Shown here one piece after another: positions 1 to 5,879 of a stretch of DNA of 6,060 bases; the first letter of the stretch is position 1; every line of letters starts with the position of its first letter. Below the pieces are notes generated by a model. It did no database searches. It worked only from the letters and a program-made list of their open reading frames with translations, and was not told the DNA's origin. This DNA is from an uncultured Oscillospiraceae bacterium (GTDB lineage: Bacteria; Bacillota; Clostridia; Oscillospirales; Oscillospiraceae). Both the position numbers and the translations under genes were made by a program. The stretch is from assembly GCA_900763965.1 (NCBI GenBank), contig CAAFMG010000147.1, positions 1 to 6,060 of the forward strand. Direction: 5' to 3'.

Positions 1-50
1 CTATCCGCCCCTACGCAGACGGTGCCACCGAATTACCGTCGCAAAAATAC

Positions 51-92
51 GCCGCCGAATCTCGGTGTAAATCTTCTGGCGGCAAATTTTTT
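51..92 (+). terminator. Possible Rho-independent terminator of an upstream gene
   Basis: GCCGCCGAA (51-59) can pair with TTC-GGCGGC (74-76 and 78-83), giving a 9-bp stem with one bulged T at 77 and a 14-nt loop. It is followed by AAA and then a run of six T (87-92). This shape fits an intrinsic terminator for a plus-strand gene ending left of the window. The large loop and the three A residues between stem and T-run make it weaker than the terminator near 5270. The T-run also lies immediately upstream of the -35 box, so it may simply be A/T-rich promoter flank. Confidence 0.35.
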
Positions 93-93
93 A

Positions 94-121
94 TTGACAA
101 ACGGCGGCTGCTGTGTATAAT
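94..121 (+). promoter_or_regulatory. Sigma-A-type promoter of the citrate/2-oxoglutarate operon
   Basis: A perfect -35 hexamer TTGACA (94-99) and a perfect -10 hexamer TATAAT (116-121) are separated by 16 bp. An A/T-rich stretch (84-93) lies just upstream and could act as an UP-like element. Transcription would start near 128, leaving a leader of roughly 38 nt before the ATG at 166. That is too short for a riboswitch. A promoter this close to consensus would be strong unless repressed, which fits the operator-like palindrome over its -10 region and start site. Confidence 0.85.
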
Positions 122-134
122 TGTATACAAGAAT
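117..134. promoter_or_regulatory. Putative GntR-family operator overlapping the -10 box
   Basis: The segment contains the perfect 10-bp palindrome TTGTATACAA (121-130). An overlapping inverted repeat, TGTATA-N4-TATACA, spans 114-129. The 18-nt stretch ATAATTGTATACAAGAAT agrees at 16 of 18 positions with the Bacillus subtilis GntR operator as I recall it (ATACTTGTATACAAGTAT). The site covers most of the -10 hexamer and the predicted start site, where a bound repressor would block RNA polymerase. The GntR/FCD protein encoded second in the operon is the obvious candidate to bind it. That pairing is inferred from position and motif family, not demonstrated. Confidence 0.65.
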
Positions 135-150
135 ACCGAAGTACCACAAC

Positions 151-157
151 AAAGGAG
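151..157 (+). promoter_or_regulatory. Ribosome binding site that fixes the start of the first gene
   Basis: AAAGGAG lies 8 nt before the ATG at 166. The open frame extends upstream to a TTG at 121, but that TTG lies at the predicted -10 box and operator, probably before the transcription start, and has no Shine-Dalgarno sequence. The ATG at 166 is therefore chosen. Confidence 0.85.
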
Positions 158-165
158 CAACGCTT

Positions 166-1542
166 ATGTTAGAGATTTCCAGCAAGACCAATCTGCTTGA
201 AAAAAAGTCCTACAAGTATTCCTTGCAGGACGTTGCAGAGCCGAATTTACAGCGGGATATTTACGACTACGGCACCATTCCCAAGGTTGCCTTTAACCAC
301 CGCCGTGTTCCCATGGGGATGCCTGAGGAGATCTGGATCACAGACACCAGTCTGCGGGACGGTCAGCAGTCCATGGCCCCCTATACCGTGGATCAGATTG
401 TCAACATCTACAAGCTCCTGAACAAGCTGGGCGGCCCCTACGGCATCATCCGGCAGACGGAATTCTTCATCTACAGCAAGAAGGACCGCCAGGCGCTGGA
501 AAAGTGTCTGGAACTGGATCTGAAATTCCCGGAGATCACCAGCTGGATCCGGGCCAGCAAGGAGGACTTCAAGCTGGTCAAGGAGCTGGGCATCCAGGAG
601 ACCGGCATTCTGGTCAGCTGCTCGGACTATCACATCTTCAAAAAGATGAAAATGAGCCGCAGCCAGTGTCTGGACTACTATCTGGGCACCATCAAGGATG
701 CCTTCAATGCCGGTGTTGTTCCCCGGTGCCACCTGGAGGACATCACCCGGGCGGACTTCTACGGCTTTGTTGTCCCCTTTGTCAATGAGCTGCAAAACCT
801 CAGCCGGGAGGCGGGGATCCCGGTGAAGATCCGGGCCTGCGATACCATGGGCTACGGTGTCCCCTACACCGAAGCTGCCATGCCCCGTTCCGTTGCCGGT
901 ATCATCTACGGCTTGCAGCACTACGCAGATGTTCCCAGCGAATGCCTGGAATGGCACGGTCACAACGACTTCTACAAGGGCGTGACCAACGCCTCCACCG
1001 CATGGCTGTATGGTGCCTGCGCCGTCAACTGTTCCCTGCTGGGCATCGGCGAGCGCACCGGAAATGTGCCGCTGGAAGCCATGGTCTTTGAGTACGCCTC
1101 CCTGCGGGGCTCTCTGGACGGCATGGACACCACCGTGATCACCGAGATCGCCGACTACTTCCAGCATGAGATCGGCTACCAGATTCCCCCCATGACCCCC
1201 TATGTGGGCAGCGCATTCAACGTCACCCGGGCCGGGATCCACGCTGACGGATTGATGAAGGATGAGGAGATCTACACCATTTTTGACACCCGGAAAATTC
1301 TGGGCAAGCCCCCGGTGGTGGAGGTCAGCAAGACCTCCGGCCTGGCCGGGATCGCCTACTGGATCAACGGCCACTACCGGCTGGCAGAGGAAAAAAAGGT
1401 TTCCAAGAAGGATCCCATCGTCACCGCCATGAAGGATTGGATTGACCAGGAATACGAGGACGGCCGTCAGACGGTGATGACCGATCATGAGCTGGAAGAA
1501 ATCGTGGAACGGCTGGCCCCCGGTCAGTTCCGCAGCTGCTGA
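166..1542 (+). CDS. Re-type citrate synthase (isopropylmalate/homocitrate synthase-like DRE-TIM enzyme)
   Basis: The predicted cytosolic enzyme (458 aa) condenses acetyl-CoA with an oxo-acid, probably oxaloacetate to citrate. It belongs to the DRE-TIM metallolyase family: the DTSLRDGQQ motif at residues 60-68 supplies the Arg-Asp pair (R64, D65). Other family motifs are HLED-TRAD (189-197), DTMGYG (226-231), the metal-binding H-G-H-N-D (264-268) and GIGERTGN (293-300). A short accessory region after the barrel contains a typical AGIHADG segment, but the large leucine-feedback domain of LeuA is missing. Length and composition suit the Re-citrate synthases first described in Clostridium kluyveri, which arose from this family rather than from GltA-type citrate synthases. 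Homocitrate or isopropylmalate synthase would share these motifs. The choice rests mainly on the co-transcribed aconitase and isocitrate dehydrogenase. The family is near certain; the exact substrate is probable. Confidence 0.82.
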   Translation: MLEISSKTNLLEKKSYKYSLQDVAEPNLQRDIYDYGTIPKVAFNHRRVPMGMPEEIWITDTSLRDGQQSMAPYTVDQIVNIYKLLNKLGGPYGIIRQTEFFIYSKKDRQALEKCLELDLKFPEITSWIRASKEDFKLVKELGIQETGILVSCSDYHIFKKMKMSRSQCLDYYLGTIKDAFNAGVVPRCHLEDITRADFYGFVVPFVNELQNLSREAGIPVKIRACDTMGYGVPYTEAAMPRSVAGIIYGLQHYADVPSECLEWHGHNDFYKGVTNASTAWLYGACAVNCSLLGIGERTGNVPLEAMVFEYASLRGSLDGMDTTVITEIADYFQHEIGYQIPPMTPYVGSAFNVTRAGIHADGLMKDEEIYTIFDTRKILGKPPVVEVSKTSGLAGIAYWINGHYRLAEEKKVSKKDPIVTAMKDWIDQEYEDGRQTVMTDHELEEIVERLAPGQFRSC

Positions 1543-1543
1543 T

Positions 1544-1548
1544 GGAGG
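1544..1548 (+). promoter_or_regulatory. Ribosome binding site favouring the GntR start at 1554
   Basis: GGAGG sits 5 nt before the ATG at 1554. A second in-frame ATG at 1542 overlaps the preceding stop codon (TGATG), but it overlaps this Shine-Dalgarno sequence and has no strong site at proper distance of its own. The later start also gives an N-terminus that begins shortly before the winged-helix domain. Confidence 0.7.
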
Positions 1549-1553
1549 TAGAC

Positions 1554-2192
1554 ATGAATCAATTCAAAACCACTTCCCTTGCCGATCAGGTATTCGACAA
1601 GCTGGAAAACGATATTATCCAAGGGGTTTACCCCAAGGGCGAAATTCTCACGGAATTAAAGCTGGTGGAGCAGCTGGGTGTCAGCCGCACCCCCATTCGG
1701 GAGGCCCTGCGCCGTCTGGAGCAGGAGCATCTCATTGAGGACACCGGCAAGGGCTCCCGGGTGGTGGGCATCTCCGAGGAGGATGTCCGGGACATCATGG
1801 ATATCCGGGAGAAGATCGAAGGGCTGGCTGCCTACTATGCCGCCGTCAATCTGACCCCGGAGGGTCGGGAGGAGCTGAAGCACATCACCGACCTCATGGA
1901 TTTTTACTACGAAAAATGGGATCCGGAGCATTTGCGTTGCGTCGATGACGATTTCCATGCGTGCATCTGCCGTCTGAGCTGCCGCAATGTCATCAAGGAC
2001 ACCCTGGTGCCCCTGCACCGCAAGACCCGCCGGTACCGGAAGGCATCCCTCCAGGACAAGGCCAGAGCCGCCTGCACCCTAAAGGAGCATCACGAGATCT
2101 ATGATGCCATCGCCGCCGGAAATGCCCAACTGGCCCAGCAGCTGTGTGCCAAGCATATCCTCAACGCAAAAAATCATATTTTTGGAGGTTGA
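1554..2192 (+). CDS. GntR-family transcriptional regulator, FadR subfamily (FCD ligand domain)
   Basis: This is a 212-aa DNA-binding regulator. Residues about 8-72 form the GntR winged helix-turn-helix, with the hallmark recognition-helix segment VSRTPIREALRRLE (from residue 43) followed by a short wing. Residues about 78-205 match an all-helical FCD ligand-binding domain. The candidate metal/ligand set D131, H135 (in the D-x-x-F-H motif), H179 (EHHEI) and H201 (AKHI) has the usual FCD order, suggesting a metal-assisted carboxylate site. FCD proteins commonly respond to small organic acids, so citrate or a neighbouring intermediate is a reasonable but unproven ligand. The gene follows the citrate synthase-like gene after 11 nt and precedes aconitase by 6 nt, so it should be co-transcribed. 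Autoregulation through the palindrome at 117-134 is inferred. Whether it represses or activates cannot be read directly, though the operator position favours repression. Confidence 0.93.
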   Translation: MNQFKTTSLADQVFDKLENDIIQGVYPKGEILTELKLVEQLGVSRTPIREALRRLEQEHLIEDTGKGSRVVGISEEDVRDIMDIREKIEGLAAYYAAVNLTPEGREELKHITDLMDFYYEKWDPEHLRCVDDDFHACICRLSCRNVIKDTLVPLHRKTRRYRKASLQDKARAACTLKEHHEIYDAIAAGNAQLAQQLCAKHILNAKNHIFGG

Positions 2193-2198
2193 TCGGCT

Positions 2199-4130
2199 AT
2201 GGGAATGACCATTGCACAGAAAATCATCAAAAGCCATCTGGTGTCCGGCGATATGACCCCCGGCAGCGAAGCGGCCCTGCGGATCGACCAGACCCTGACC
2301 CAGGATGCCACCGGCACCATGGCCTATCTGGAATTTGAGACCATGGGGATCGACCGGGTCAAAACGGAGTTTTCCATCGCTTATGTGGATCACAACACAT
2401 TGCAATGCGGTTTTGAAAACAGCGATGATCACCGCTATTTGCAGACCGTCACCGCCAAACATGGCGTCTATTTCTCCCGCCCCGGCAACGGCATCTGTCA
2501 TCAGGTACACCTGGAGCGTTTTGGCAAGCCCGGAAAGACCCTCATCGGCTCGGACAGCCACACCCCCACCGGCGGCGGCATCGGTATGCTGGCCTTTGGT
2601 GCCGGGGGGCTGGATGTGGCCGTGGCCATGGGCGGCGGGGCATATTACATCACCATGCCCAAAATGTTCAAGGTCAATCTCACAGGAAAGCTTCGCCCAT
2701 ACGTCACCGCCAAGGATGTTTCTTTGGAGCTGCTGCGGATCCTCAGCGTCAAGGGCGGCGTAGGGGCCATTATCGAGTGGGGCGGCGAAGGCATTGCTAC
2801 CCTCTCCGTTCCTGAGCGGGGCACCATTACCAACATGGGTACCGAGCTGGGTGCAACCACCTCCATTTTCCCCTCAGATGAAGTCACCCGGCAGTTTCTG
2901 GCAGCCCAGGGACGGGAGCAGGACTATGTTCCCCTAGCATCGGATCCCGATGCCCAGTATGACCGGATCATTGATATCGACCTCGGCACCCTGAAGCCTC
3001 TGATTGCCTGCCCCCACAGCCCGGACAATGTGGTGGAGGTCGCTTCCTTGCAGAACGTGAAGGTGGATCAGGTCTGTATCGGCTCCTGCACCAATTCCTC
3101 CCTTATGGATCTGTTAAAAGTGGGCGCCATGCTCAAGGGCAAGACCATTCACCCCTCGGTAAGCCTGTCCGTCTCCCCCGGCTCCCGGCAGGTGCTGACC
3201 ATGCTCAGTAACTGCGGCGTGCTTGCCGATATCCTGGCCAGCGGCGCACGGCTTCTGGAATGCGCCTGCGGCCCCTGTATCGGCATGGGCTTCTCCCCCA
3301 ACTCCGGGGGCGTGTCCCTGCGTACCTTCAACCGAAACTTCCTGGGCCGTTCCGGCACCAAGGACGGCCAGGTGTATCTGGTCTCCCCGGAAACCGCCGT
3401 GGCCTCTGCCCTCACCGGCTATATCACCGACCCCACCACCCTGACCCAGCCCCTGGAGATCACCATGCCGGAGCATTTTCTGGTGAACGACTCTGCGGTG
3501 CTGGCCCCTCTGCCCCCGGCAGAAGCCAAGGATGCCCCGGTGCTGCGGGGCCCCAACATCAAGGAATTTCCCCAGAGCCGTCCCTTCCGGGATTCCCTGA
3601 CAGCCAAGCTGGTTCTCAAGGTAGGCGACAACATCACCACCGACCACATTATGCCCGCCGGCGCCAAGATCCTCCCCTACCGCTCCAACATCCCCTATCT
3701 GAGCAAATTCTGCTTTGCGGTCTGCGACCCCACCTTTGCCCAGCGGGCCCAGGCTGCCGGAGAGGGGATCCTCGTAGGTGGCAGCAACTACGGTCAGGGC
3801 TCCTCCCGGGAGCACGCAGCTCTGGTGCCCATGTATCTGGGCATCCGCTGTGTCATTGCCAAGTCCTTTGCCCGGATCCATGCGGCAAACCTGATCAACG
3901 CCGGGATCCTGCCCCTGACCTTTGAAGATTCCCAGGACTACGATCGTCTGACCCAGGATTCCACGCTGATGCTGACGGACATTTTCTCCGGTATGGATGC
4001 CGGACGGATCGCCGTCACCGAAAAGGAAACCGGAAAAACATTTTACGCCAATTGTGCCTTTACCAGCCGCCAGAAGGCCATTTTGAAGGCCGGCGGACTG
4101 CTGAACTACACCAGGGAGGGTGGACAATAA
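2199..4130 (+). CDS. acn: Aconitate hydratase (aconitase), compact single-chain form
   Basis: This cytosolic [4Fe-4S] enzyme (643 aa) isomerises citrate to isocitrate via cis-aconitate. Cluster ligands are visible as C297 in IGSCTNSS and C357/C360 in CACGPCIGMG. The C-terminal swivel domain (about 470-590) carries DNITTDHIMPAG (477-488) and GSNYGQGSSREHAAL, with active-site S535 and R537 corresponding by motif to mitochondrial Ser642 and Arg644. The GSSREH and KSFARIH segments resemble mitochondrial-type aconitase rather than bacterial AcnA/IRP. The chain is much shorter than those of about 750-900 aa and matches the compact Aquifex-type group seen in many anaerobes. A GGAGG at 2184-2188 lies 10 nt before the ATG; an in-frame ATG at 2205 is a weaker alternative. 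Homoaconitase is the main alternative, but the following isocitrate dehydrogenase argues against it. Its stop codon overlaps the next start by one base. Confidence 0.95.
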   Translation: MGMTIAQKIIKSHLVSGDMTPGSEAALRIDQTLTQDATGTMAYLEFETMGIDRVKTEFSIAYVDHNTLQCGFENSDDHRYLQTVTAKHGVYFSRPGNGICHQVHLERFGKPGKTLIGSDSHTPTGGGIGMLAFGAGGLDVAVAMGGGAYYITMPKMFKVNLTGKLRPYVTAKDVSLELLRILSVKGGVGAIIEWGGEGIATLSVPERGTITNMGTELGATTSIFPSDEVTRQFLAAQGREQDYVPLASDPDAQYDRIIDIDLGTLKPLIACPHSPDNVVEVASLQNVKVDQVCIGSCTNSSLMDLLKVGAMLKGKTIHPSVSLSVSPGSRQVLTMLSNCGVLADILASGARLLECACGPCIGMGFSPNSGGVSLRTFNRNFLGRSGTKDGQVYLVSPETAVASALTGYITDPTTLTQPLEITMPEHFLVNDSAVLAPLPPAEAKDAPVLRGPNIKEFPQSRPFRDSLTAKLVLKVGDNITTDHIMPAGAKILPYRSNIPYLSKFCFAVCDPTFAQRAQAAGEGILVGGSNYGQGSSREHAALVPMYLGIRCVIAKSFARIHAANLINAGILPLTFEDSQDYDRLTQDSTLMLTDIFSGMDAGRIAVTEKETGKTFYANCAFTSRQKAILKAGGLLNYTREGGQ

Positions 4131-5239
4131 TGAAGGATATCACCATGGCATGTGAAGCCTTTGAAACGATTTTAAAAGAACAGATGGCCCGAATCGCCAA
4201 CATGAACCAGGAGAAAACAGACTTTTCCACCAAAAAGCAGGTGATCATCGGTGTGATCGACGGAGACGGCATCGGCCCCATCATCACCGCCCACGCCTAC
4301 CATGTTCTGGCAAAGCTGCTGGCAGAGGAAATCGAAGCCGGCTCGATTGTTCTGCGGCAGATCAACGGTCTGACCATTGAAAACCGCATGGCCTGCGGCC
4401 AGCCCATCCCCACGGCAGTGCTGGAAGAAATCAAAGCCTGCGATGTGCTGCTGAAAGGCCCCACCACCACCCCCCACGGCGGCACCATGGAGTCTGCCAA
4501 CGTGGCCATGCGCCGGGAGCTGGATCTGTACGCCAACTGCCGCCCTGTCTGCATCCCCGAAAAGAACATTGACTGGATGTTCTACCGGGAGAACACCGAG
4601 GGCGAGTATGTTCTGGGCAGCAAGGGTGTGGAGCTTCCTGGCATGGCAGTGGATTTCAAGGTGACCACCGATCTGGGCACCCGGCGGATCGCCCGGGCGG
4701 CCTTTGAATACGCAAAACAAAACGGCAAGCACCATGTTTCCATTGTCACCAAGGCCAACATTATGAAGAAAACCGACGGCAAATTCACCGCCATTGCCCA
4801 TGAGGTGGCAAAGGACTACCCGGATATCACCGTGGAGGACTACTACATTGATATTATGACCGCAAACCTTCTCAAAGAGCCCCTGCGGGAAAAGTTCCAG
4901 GTCATTCTCCTGCCCAACCTCTACGGCGATATCATCACCGACGAGGCTGCCCAGCTTCAAGGCGGCGTTGGCACTGCCGGAAGCGCCAACATTGGCGACC
5001 GCTACGCCATGTTCGAGGCCATTCACGGCTCTGCTCCCCGGATGATCCAGCGGGGTCAGGGTCACTACGCAAACCCCGCCTCCATGCTCAAAGCCTCCGC
5101 CATGCTCCTGCGGCACATCTGCCGCACAGAAGCCGCCCAGCGGCTGGAAAAGGCCCTGGATGCCTGCGCCGACCTCACCGTAGGCCCTGACGGCATCACC
5201 GATGCCCAGTACGCCGAGGCTGTGATGCAGCACCTGTAA
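4130..5239 (+). CDS. icd: Isocitrate dehydrogenase (NAD(P)-dependent decarboxylating, beta-decarboxylating family)
   Basis: This 369-aa enzyme oxidatively decarboxylates isocitrate to 2-oxoglutarate. After an N-terminal extension of about 37 residues, the family fold begins at VIIGVIDGDGIGP (38-50). Substrate residues follow the E. coli Icd pattern and spacing: S122, N124, R128 and R138 (S113, N115, R119, R129), then R153, Y160, K208, and metal ligands D241, D267 and D271. The Ser-x-Asn pair with the Arg set separates it from isopropylmalate and homoisocitrate dehydrogenases. The cofactor loop HGSAPRM...ANP (299-316) has R304-M305 where NADP enzymes carry Lys-Tyr and NAD enzymes Asp-Ile. The C-terminus is short and lacks an obvious equivalent of the NADP-binding Tyr391/Arg395, so NAD use seems likelier. 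The start overlaps the aconitase stop (TAATG), and GGAGG at 4115-4119 lies within the aconitase gene, suggesting translational coupling. Confidence 0.93.
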   Translation: MKDITMACEAFETILKEQMARIANMNQEKTDFSTKKQVIIGVIDGDGIGPIITAHAYHVLAKLLAEEIEAGSIVLRQINGLTIENRMACGQPIPTAVLEEIKACDVLLKGPTTTPHGGTMESANVAMRRELDLYANCRPVCIPEKNIDWMFYRENTEGEYVLGSKGVELPGMAVDFKVTTDLGTRRIARAAFEYAKQNGKHHVSIVTKANIMKKTDGKFTAIAHEVAKDYPDITVEDYYIDIMTANLLKEPLREKFQVILLPNLYGDIITDEAAQLQGGVGTAGSANIGDRYAMFEAIHGSAPRMIQRGQGHYANPASMLKASAMLLRHICRTEAAQRLEKALDACADLTVGPDGITDAQYAEAVMQHL

Positions 5240-5247
5240 ACAAAAGA

Positions 5248-5295
5248 TTCCCCTGACTGCAAGGGCAAAACCCAAAGCAGTCAGGGGAAATTTTT
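5248..5295. terminator. Strong hairpin terminator between convergent genes
   Basis: A perfect 13-bp stem, TTCCCCTGACTGC (5248-5260) with GCAGTCAGGGGAA (5277-5289), encloses a 16-nt loop that itself contains a GGG/CCC mini-stem (5263-5265 with 5271-5273). It is followed on the plus strand by five T (5291-5295), starting 8 nt after the isocitrate dehydrogenase stop. On the minus strand the stem is followed by a short T-rich run (complement of 5242-5245). It can therefore also end the lipoprotein transcript, whose stop codon lies at 5312. A bidirectional terminator is the simplest reading. Confidence 0.92.
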
Positions 5296-5311
5296 CATAA
5301 GCACCCGCCGC

Positions 5312-5719
5312 TCATCTGCCAAGCAGGTTCTCTGCATAGCGCTTTAAGGGGCTGAGATTTTGGACTTCATACCGTTTTCCGTCCAGAAGGATGCTGCTTC
5401 CTTCAAAGGTAAGGGTGCAGGACTGGTCGGATGCGGAAATCTCCACACGCAGATCGTCATCCGATACCGCCATGCTGGTTTCCGCCCCCACCGTGATATC
5501 CCCAAGCATACCCATTACAAGCTGAATATCCTGCTGCTGCGTCAGAGTAGCACATTCGGTGCCCCCTTCGGTACTCCGGGTGATGGTAATCGTCTCCACC
5601 TGCTCCCAAGGAATACCGCACACCCCGTCCCCTGTCTGCCCCAGCTCCTGGGTCTGCTTTCCGCAAGCCGCCAAAAGCAGCAGAAGAAGTCCAAGTAAAA
5701 CCAACATCCGTTTTTTCAT
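5312..5719 (-). CDS. Small hypothetical lipoprotein
   Basis: The 135-aa product begins with a type II signal peptide: M-K-K-R, a leucine-rich hydrophobic stretch (6-16) and the lipobox L16-A17-A18-C19. It should be lipid-anchored at C19 and displayed outside the membrane. The mature part (20-135) is soluble-looking and appears mainly beta-strand. A polar linker leads to segments such as VETITITR (41-48), DLRVEIS (89-95) and CTLTFEG then DGKRYEV (101-119), with cysteines at 34, 56 and 101. I recognise no named family or catalytic motif. It resembles the many small Firmicute lipoproteins with a compact beta domain, and no function should be assigned. The start at 5719 is set by AGGAGG 7 nt upstream. 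The frame stays open to 5953, but that extension runs over the intergenic region and the neighbouring gene's tail and has no signal for initiation. The gene is convergent with the operon. Confidence 0.85.
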   Translation of the reverse strand: MKKRMLVLLGLLLLLLAACGKQTQELGQTGDGVCGIPWEQVETITITRSTEGGTECATLTQQQDIQLVMGMLGDITVGAETSMAVSDDDLRVEISASDQSCTLTFEGSSILLDGKRYEVQNLSPLKRYAENLLGR

Positions 5720-5726
5720 ACGATCC

Positions 5727-5732
5727 CCTCCT
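5727..5732 (-). promoter_or_regulatory. Ribosome binding site of the lipoprotein gene
   Basis: On the minus strand AGGAGG (complement of 5727-5732) lies 7 nt upstream of the ATG at 5719. It selects this start over upstream in-frame codons and places the signal peptide exactly at the N-terminus. Confidence 0.85.
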
Positions 5733-5766
5733 GATGAATTTTGAGCATTGTTTGTTTTATTGTTTG

Positions 5767-5793
5767 ATTTTAGGATATCACCGTTTCTGTCAG
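5767..5793 (-). promoter_or_regulatory. Weak candidate promoter of the lipoprotein gene
   Basis: On the minus strand CTGACA (complement of 5788-5793) and TAAAAT (complement of 5767-5772) resemble -35 and -10 boxes. Their spacing is only 15 bp. The region down to the start codon is A/T-rich, unlike the surrounding coding DNA, which fits a promoter/leader. The neighbouring gene upstream on the same strand ends 160 bp away, so the lipoprotein could instead be read from that gene's transcript. Confidence 0.25.
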
Positions 5794-5879
5794 ATTTCCA
5801 CCATATTTCCAAAGATTCCCGGGGGATCCAAATTTTTGTAGGATGTGCTGTGTTTCGCACCGGGAACTTGTGCAGGCTG

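Noticed and set aside
121..165. Upstream TTG start giving a 15-residue longer citrate synthase-like protein
   Set aside because: The TTG overlaps the -10 box and operator, likely precedes the transcription start, and has no Shine-Dalgarno sequence. ATG 166 has AAAGGAG 8 nt upstream.
132..165. Riboswitch or leader-peptide attenuator in the 5' leader
   Set aside because: The leader is only about 38 nt, with no hairpin or short open frame that could support such control.
247..1488. 413-codon open frame on the minus strand opposite the citrate synthase-like gene
   Set aside because: It lies entirely antisense to a gene with clear family motifs. Its glycine/valine/histidine/aspartate-rich composition is typical of a shadow produced by G/C-biased third positions.
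166..5239. Lysine aminoadipate pathway operon (homocitrate synthase, homoaconitase, homoisocitrate dehydrogenase)
   Set aside because: The dehydrogenase carries the isocitrate-specific S122-N124-R128-R138 set with E. coli Icd spacing. Homoisocitrate dehydrogenases have a different substrate loop.
4172..5275. 367-codon minus-strand frame opposite isocitrate dehydrogenase, and a similar 337-codon frame at 3114-4127 opposite aconitase
   Set aside because: Same shadow effect: low-complexity glycine/valine/histidine-rich translations with no recognisable motif. The first also runs into the terminator hairpin.
5811..5830. Palindromic GATTCCC/GGGGATC sequence as a terminator or operator on the minus strand
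   Set aside because: The arms are separated by about one base, too tight for a hairpin. No T-run directly abuts it in a sensible position, and GGATC/GATCC strings are common throughout this G/C-rich DNA.
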